From an uncultured Eubacteriales bacterium (GTDB lineage: Bacteria > Bacillota > Clostridia > Oscillospirales > Oscillospiraceae): a stretch of DNA of 35,648 nucleotides. Shown piece after piece: positions 32,280 to 35,648 of this stretch (position 1 is the stretch's first letter; each line of letters begins with the position of its first letter). Location of the stretch: the NCBI GenBank assembly GCA_902465435.1, contig CABQNH010000019.1, positions 1-35,648 of the forward strand, read 5' to 3'. The notes under the pieces are model-generated. The model saw only the letters and a program-made list of their open reading frames with translations. It did no database searches and had not been told where the DNA came from. The position numbers and the translations under genes are program-made.

Positions 32280-32689
32280 GGGAACCTCTGAATCCCTCCC
32301 CGGCGGCGGACAACGGATTTTTTCCGCCATGGCTTCGGTTGGAAAACTGGAAAGACATTCAGTATTCCTGCGTTTTCCAGACCTTAGCGTCAGTTGACAA
32401 GGGCACACACGGTTTTCACGGGGCAAAACGACGTCTGGCGTCGTTATCCAGCCCGCCTGCCTTGCCAGCCGCCGTCTATCCTCCGTGAAAGGCTCCGAAG
32501 GACTTGCCGGCCGGTCTGGGGCGTTGTCTGCAAGGCAGAGGACGCAGGCTTGCTGACGCAAGTCAAGGACGATCACGCAGCAGACGGCGTTCCAGTCCGG
32601 CCCGCAAGCGTGTCTGCCCTTGTCAGCTGACGCCAATCTGACGAAAAATCTCTCGCCGTCCATCCTTGCGGATGGAATCAGAGGTTCCC
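32280..32689. mobile_element. MITE-like element 1 (outer)
   Basis: A 16-bp terminal inverted repeat, GGGAACCTCTGAATCC at 32280-32295 and its near-perfect complement at 32674-32689 (15 of 16), bounds 410 bp without coding capacity. The repeat style recalls IS5-type ends, but no family is assigned and no target duplication is clear. Element 2 lies inside it. Confidence 0.45.
32385..32635. mobile_element. MITE-like element 2, long copy
   Basis: Terminal inverted repeats of 25 bp match at 22 positions: TAGCGTCAGTTGACAAGGGC at 32385 onward and the complement ending at 32635. The interior has no gene. A shorter relative with the same left end (including CACACGG and TTCACGGGGCAA) is at 35252-35324. 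Confidence 0.6.
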
Positions 32690-32693
32690 TTGA

Positions 32694-32737
32694 AACTCGC
32701 GCCTGCACAAGTACATAGGTACGGTAAGGCGCGAGTT
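32694..32737 (+). repeat. CTCGCGCC palindrome, copy H3
   Basis: A perfect 11-bp outer stem AACTCGCGCCT with AGGCGCGAGTT and an inner GTAC/GTAC pair. It begins five bases after MITE-like element 1. The sequence after it, AAGTAAGTCAAAACAAT, is shared with copy H1. Confidence 0.65.
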
Positions 32738-32817
32738 CCAAAGTAAGTCAAAACAATAAATAGTTCCTTGTTTTTGAACGTAATTGATTTAAATTTCGCC
32801 AAAAAGTGAAATGTACG

Positions 32818-32918
32818 CGCTGAAAGGGAAAATCGTCAAAAGTGTTTTCCTGTTTTGACGGTTAAGGACTTTATTGACAGTCTGAGCTTGGGGTCAGGAG
32901 TTGAATCCTGACCCCAAG
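32818..32918 (+). repeat. leader-plus-variable-terminator repeat, copy B
   Basis: The conserved leader begins CGCTGAAAG, contains a perfect CGTCAAAA/TTTTGACG hairpin and ends TTTATTGACAGTCTGA. It is followed by a hairpin with a perfect 13-bp stem (CTTGGGGTCAGGA at 32887-32899 with its complement at 32906-32918). Leader and copy A are nearly identical while the hairpin stems are unrelated in sequence. It may be a small RNA gene. Confidence 0.6.
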
Positions 32919-33078
32919 TTACTATGAATAAAACTGTTTATGGATAGAACGGATTCTATTGAAAGAAGGCTGGTTTTACAAAAAAGCGGGGTGTCCTTCA
33001 CTGCAAATGCCTCCGTATTTCATGCGGAGTGCGAAATGCAGCGTTCAGTTGATGCTATAAAAACGGGCTTGCGTTCGC

Positions 33079-33459
33079 TCAGCTGTGCTGCATTAAATAG
33101 TTTACATAATCCTTCGGCTTGAGGAACTGCGGCGTTTGCAGAAGATCCGGCGAGATGAGGTAAGCGCCGGAGAATTCGCCCGCGCGGAATGCAAAGCCGG
33201 CCGTCCGCCAGAGAAAGCCGATGCGCTTCTCCGGGCGAAGGCCGTTTGCAGGGCGAAACGCAAGCGGCGGCTGGTCGTCGAGCGTCGTTGTTGCGTCGAC
33301 GGGGGCGAGATAGACCGTCCCATCCGCGCCGATTAAAACGGCAATGGATTCCCGGTACAGCGTCATAGGATCCACGCAGTCTGTCATGTTTGCATTGCGG
33401 TTCGCGACAAAGCCGCCGATGACGGGAAAGCCGCAGCGGCGAATGATCTCGTCAATCAT
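33079..33459 (-). CDS. hypothetical protein, 126 residues
   Basis: Not recognised. It opens MIDEIIRRCGFPVIGGFVANRN and has a compact alpha/beta look with VDPMTLYRESIAVLIGADGTVYLAPVDAT and KRIGFLWRTAGFAF. There is no signal peptide, membrane helix or Cys motif. It starts inside the last codons of the nucleotidyltransferase gene (8-base overlap), so the two are co-expressed and may act together in sugar-nucleotide or wall-precursor chemistry, which is inference from position only. Confidence 0.6.
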   Translation of the reverse strand: MIDEIIRRCGFPVIGGFVANRNANMTDCVDPMTLYRESIAVLIGADGTVYLAPVDATTTLDDQPPLAFRPANGLRPEKRIGFLWRTAGFAFRAGEFSGAYLISPDLLQTPQFLKPKDYVNYLMQHS

Positions 33460-34192
33460 AGTTTTTCAGGAAACGCTCGGTCATTTTGAGCTGTTCGGGC
33501 GTGTTGACGCCGATGATCTGCTCGTTGAGCGCGGCCTTGTAGACCGCAACGCGCTTGCCGCGGACGCGCAGAATCGCAGGAACGTCCGTTAAGTAGTATT
33601 CACCCTGTGCGTTGTCATTGCGGATGAGGTCAAGGCAGGCAAGAAGCTCCTGACAGTCAAAGGCATAGATGCCGACGTTCAGCTCGCGGATCTCCTTCTG
33701 CTCCGGCGTGCAGTCGCGGTCCTCCACAATGCGCAGGAAATCCCCGTTTTCATCGCGCAGGACGCGGCCGTAGGGCAGATACTCCGTGCAGGTGCCGGAG
33801 AGCATGGTGCAGCTTGCGCCGTCAGCATCGTGCTGCCGCAGCAGGTTTTCGTAGACCTCGCGGCGAAGCAGCGGCATATCGCCATAGCAGACCAGAACGG
33901 TGCCGTCAAAGCCGCGCAGATACTCCGACGCACACTGCACGGCGTGTCCGGTGCCCTTCTGCGGCTCCTGTACGGCGTGGGGATAGGCAGGGAACGCCGC
34001 AATGACGTCCTCGCGCCGGTAGCCGACGACCAAAACGGTATCTTCGGCGGGAATAAAATCCAGCGCTTTTAAAACATAGTGCAGAAGCGGCTTGCCGCAG
34101 GCTTCCCGCAAAACCTTCGGCATGGTGTTTTCTTCGGACATCATTCTTGTGCCCTTTCCGGCAGCAAGCACGATTGCTTTGACTGAGGACAT
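33452..34192 (-). CDS. GlmU-type nucleotidyltransferase, single domain
   Basis: A 246-residue NTP transferase corresponding to the N-terminal half of GlmU. It shows the nucleotide-binding LAAGKGTRM near residue 9, the lysine MPKVL, QKGTGHAVQ, the metal-site GDMPLL and LNVGIYAF with a late IGVNTPEQL. It likely makes UDP-GlcNAc or a related sugar nucleotide. The left-handed beta-helix acetyltransferase domain of full GlmU is absent and the frame ends cleanly, so the acetylation step must come from elsewhere or the substrate differs. It has a strong promoter and an AGGAGT site. It is followed by the small unknown gene. Confidence 0.85.
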   Translation of the reverse strand: MSSVKAIVLAAGKGTRMMSEENTMPKVLREACGKPLLHYVLKALDFIPAEDTVLVVGYRREDVIAAFPAYPHAVQEPQKGTGHAVQCASEYLRGFDGTVLVCYGDMPLLRREVYENLLRQHDADGASCTMLSGTCTEYLPYGRVLRDENGDFLRIVEDRDCTPEQKEIRELNVGIYAFDCQELLACLDLIRNDNAQGEYYLTDVPAILRVRGKRVAVYKAALNEQIIGVNTPEQLKMTERFLKNYD

Positions 34193-34228
34193 GGAAATTC
34201 ACTCCTAAAATATAGAAATAGCGCAGTT

Positions 34229-34257
34229 ATCATAGCGCACATAGGTTCGGAATGCAA
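34229..34257 (-). promoter_or_regulatory. promoter of the nucleotidyltransferase gene
   Basis: On the minus strand TTGCAT (34252-34257), 17 bases, then TATGAT (34229-34234). Confidence 0.78.
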
Positions 34258-34294
34258 GCATTTTTGTGATTTTTCTGTACTTTTACGGAAGAAC

Positions 34295-34323
34295 TTGCGG
34301 GATCGTCCCGTATGTGCTACAAT
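34295..34323 (+). promoter_or_regulatory. promoter of the tail-anchored protein gene
   Basis: TTGCGG (34295-34300), 17 bases, then TACAAT (34318-34323). It is divergent from the nucleotidyltransferase promoter, 37 bases away, so a shared regulator is possible. It also rules out protein starts before about 34330. Confidence 0.65.
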
Positions 34324-34459
34324 AATCGCGCGTGGAGCATATCGCGGCCGTCCTTCGCTTTTTCCCTTCGTTTATCTGGAGGTTTGGGCGGCAGAGACGA
34401 CCTGCCCGCGCCGCAGGGAGCGAAGCTCCGGCGAAGATTACGAAAGTAGGATACGGCGC

Positions 34460-35254
34460 ATGGAACAGACAGAGCGCGTGCAGATCATTTCGGAGAATAC
34501 GGAAGCCTGCCTGCAGCAGGATTGCGGCATTGCGCTGCTGCGGCAGAGGGTTTTTTGCGATCGGCGCTCCGGCCGCTGTGTTTTGCAGCTGCGCCTGCAG
34601 AACCGAACCGAGAAACCGGTGCGCGCGCTGATCCTGCGGCTGGATTGCCTAGATGCAGAGGGTGAAAGCCTGGCGCGGATGCCCGCCTGCGCGATGACCA
34701 AGCTTTCTGCCGACGCGGGTGCATGCTTTGGCGAGGATCGGCCGCTGCTCCTGCGCAGCCGCCTGACGCAGACCGTTTCCATTACCCTGCTGCGGATTTT
34801 ATTTGCCGACGGCAGCGACTGGCGCTGCCGGGAGGGCGCGGCGGGCTTCGCGCCGATCCGGCAGGCTGCGTCCGACGCGCAGCTTCGTGCCGGTTCGGAG
34901 CTTGCCGGAGAACGGCGGGAGAATTCGGCGCAGGCACCGCAGCAGCGGGAGAATGCGCCCGACTCGGCGGCTGCAACCACCTTGGAGCAAATATCTGCGC
35001 CGTTGGGCTGCCTCGAGCCGGAAGAGGAAGCGACGGAGGACACAGTGCGGTCGGCGGAGGAGGAATTCCCGGAGATTGCGCCGCTTAGGCTGCAGCCGGA
35101 GCCGCCGCGGAAGCGGCACGGTTTTCTCCTCTTCCTTCTGGTGTTTTTGGGCTGGCTGGCGCTGTTCGCAGTTTTGTTTTATGTCGCATGGCGGATGGAG
35201 CAGCCGTTTGCACTGGAGCTGGCGGAACGGGTTCGCACGCTGCTGCAGCGATAG
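34460..35254 (+). CDS. hypothetical tail-anchored membrane protein
   Basis: A 264-residue protein, not recognised. Residues 1-120 form a beta-rich domain (QIISENTEACLQQDCGIALL, RCVLQLRLQNRTEKPVRALILRLDCLD) that looks like a small sandwich. An acidic, Gln/Ala-rich disordered region covers about 140-205. One strongly hydrophobic helix (FLLFLLVFLGWLALFAVLFY) lies near the C-terminus, with a basic RKRH just before it and a short tail after. The bulk is probably cytoplasmic by the positive-inside rule. The start at 34460 fits the promoter; the frame is open earlier but would begin before the transcript. It ends at the border of the short MITE-like element. Confidence 0.7.
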   Translation: MEQTERVQIISENTEACLQQDCGIALLRQRVFCDRRSGRCVLQLRLQNRTEKPVRALILRLDCLDAEGESLARMPACAMTKLSADAGACFGEDRPLLLRSRLTQTVSITLLRILFADGSDWRCREGAAGFAPIRQAASDAQLRAGSELAGERRENSAQAPQQRENAPDSAAATTLEQISAPLGCLEPEEEATEDTVRSAEEEFPEIAPLRLQPEPPRKRHGFLLFLLVFLGWLALFAVLFYVAWRMEQPFALELAERVRTLLQR

Positions 35255-35324
35255 CGTCAATCGACAAAGGCACACACGGTTTTTCACGGGGCAAGACGAT
35301 GGCCGCCTTGGTCAACTGACGCCA
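35252..35324. mobile_element. MITE-like element 2, short deletion derivative
   Basis: A 73-bp copy with the left end of the long element (TAGCGTCAATCGACAAAGGC) and a matching inverted right end (16 of 20) but almost no interior. Its first bases overlap the stop codon of the tail-anchored protein gene, so insertion may have set the end of that gene. Confidence 0.6.
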
Positions 35325-35648
35325 AGGCCGCCTTTGGCGCCTTCGAATTCTCGAGCATATTTGTTTTTTGAAACCGAGAGGATGCATTTCGAACTGGAGA
35401 ATGCAAGGAATTTGCTTGCTTTGACAGTTACGATCCTTCCCAGAAAACGAAAGCTGCCCGCTTTTGCCAATGCAAAAGCGGGCAGCTTCAGACTGTCAAT
35501 AAAGTCCGTAACCGTCAAAACAGGAAAACAATTTTGACGATTTTTCTTTCAGCGAGTCCATTTCATTTTATGGAAAAATTCAAATAAATTGAGTTGGTCG
35601 ATTGTAAAATGAAGTTGGACACCTAAGAAAAAATCCATAGTGATTTTC
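35255..35648. other. gene-free right end of the window
   Basis: No credible gene. It holds the short MITE-like copy, a G+C-rich near-palindrome (AAGGCCGCC...GGCGCCTT, about 35324-35342), repeat-family copy A, and an A+T-rich tail. Confidence 0.5.
35451..35554 (-). repeat. leader-plus-variable-terminator repeat, copy A
   Basis: Read on the minus strand, the same leader as copy B (CGCTGAAAG to TTATTGACAGTCTGA) is followed by a perfect 17-bp hairpin with a four-base loop (35451-35467 with 35472-35488), then a T-rich TCGTTTTCT. Homology with copy B extends about 35 bases further upstream of the leader. Confidence 0.65.

Larger units (their letters stand above)
32167..33078. other. gene-free stretch with nested repeats
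   Basis: 912 bases without a credible gene. From left to right it holds the nifJ hairpins, a 410-bp inverted-repeat element with a second element nested in it, the H3 palindrome, and the leader and terminator of repeat-family copy B. A final tract up to 33078 has only a small hairpin (CTCCG/CGGAG). Confidence 0.6.

Noticed and set aside
28495..32358. A very long open frame on the minus strand opposite nifJ
   Set aside because: It is the mirror of a highly biased, G+C-rich coding frame. The product has no recognisable domain, while the plus strand encodes a complete PFOR with all cofactor motifs.
32940..33122. A 60-codon plus-strand frame after repeat copy B
   Set aside because: No ribosome site, no similarity, and it runs into the end of the opposite gene.
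35580..35648. A possible end of an IS3-family element at the right edge (minus strand TAGGTGTCCAACTTCATT)
   Set aside because: Only a short resemblance to IS3-type ends and the window stops here, so neither a transposase nor the other end can be seen.

Overview
The window reads as chromosome of a G+C-rich, low-oxygen Clostridia-type Firmicute, most likely an Oscillospiraceae/Ruminococcaceae gut anaerobe. The grounds are a long pyruvate:ferredoxin oxidoreductase, an S-layer-homology surface protein, AGGAGG ribosome binding sites often paired with TTG or GTG starts, and TTGNNN-N17-TATRAT promoters. The genus is inferred from style, not proven. No tRNA, rRNA or CRISPR array was seen.

Layout. 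(1) 1-412, minus: the start of an IS5-type transposase that has lost its middle in frame. (2) 469-9565, minus: a seven-gene operon. In transcription order it encodes a FecB/BtuF-like lipoprotein, a secreted protein with a Pro-rich stalk and a C-terminal membrane anchor, an ExbB/TolQ/MotA-type protein, a DUF2149/ExbD-like protein, a FecCD permease, an ABC ATPase and a GLUG/SLH wall protein. It looks like an uptake system with a Ton-like proton-driven motor in a single-membrane cell. (3) 9566-10238: a non-coding block with its own promoter and terminator and extensive possible base pairing, proposed as a large structured RNA or an attenuator leader of the operon. (4) 10239-12460, minus: an AEC transporter and an M18 aminopeptidase.

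(5) 12676-24845, plus: nineteen tightly packed phage-type genes covering terminase, portal, protease, capsid, connectors, contractile sheath and tube, and baseplate. There is no integrase, repressor, replication, lysis or tail-fibre gene, and the tape-measure slot holds a 131-residue protein. All preserved frames are open, so it resembles a gene-transfer-agent-like or otherwise domesticated particle more than a decaying prophage. (6) 25049-28309, minus: pncC, thiI and comM. (7) 28504-32166, plus: nifJ with a clear promoter. (8) 32167-33078: a gene-free stretch with two nested inverted-repeat elements and one copy of a hairpin/terminator repeat family also present at 9628-9830 and 35451-35554. 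(9) 33079-34192, minus: a stand-alone GlmU-type nucleotidyltransferase and a small unknown protein, divergent from an unknown tail-anchored protein at 34460-35254, plus. (10) 35255-35648: a short deletion derivative of the inverted-repeat element and another copy of the hairpin family.

Functionally, the two main accessory systems are the predicted energised uptake operon and the phage-derived particle cluster. The rest is mostly housekeeping. The intergenic regions carry at least four palindromic or structured repeat types.
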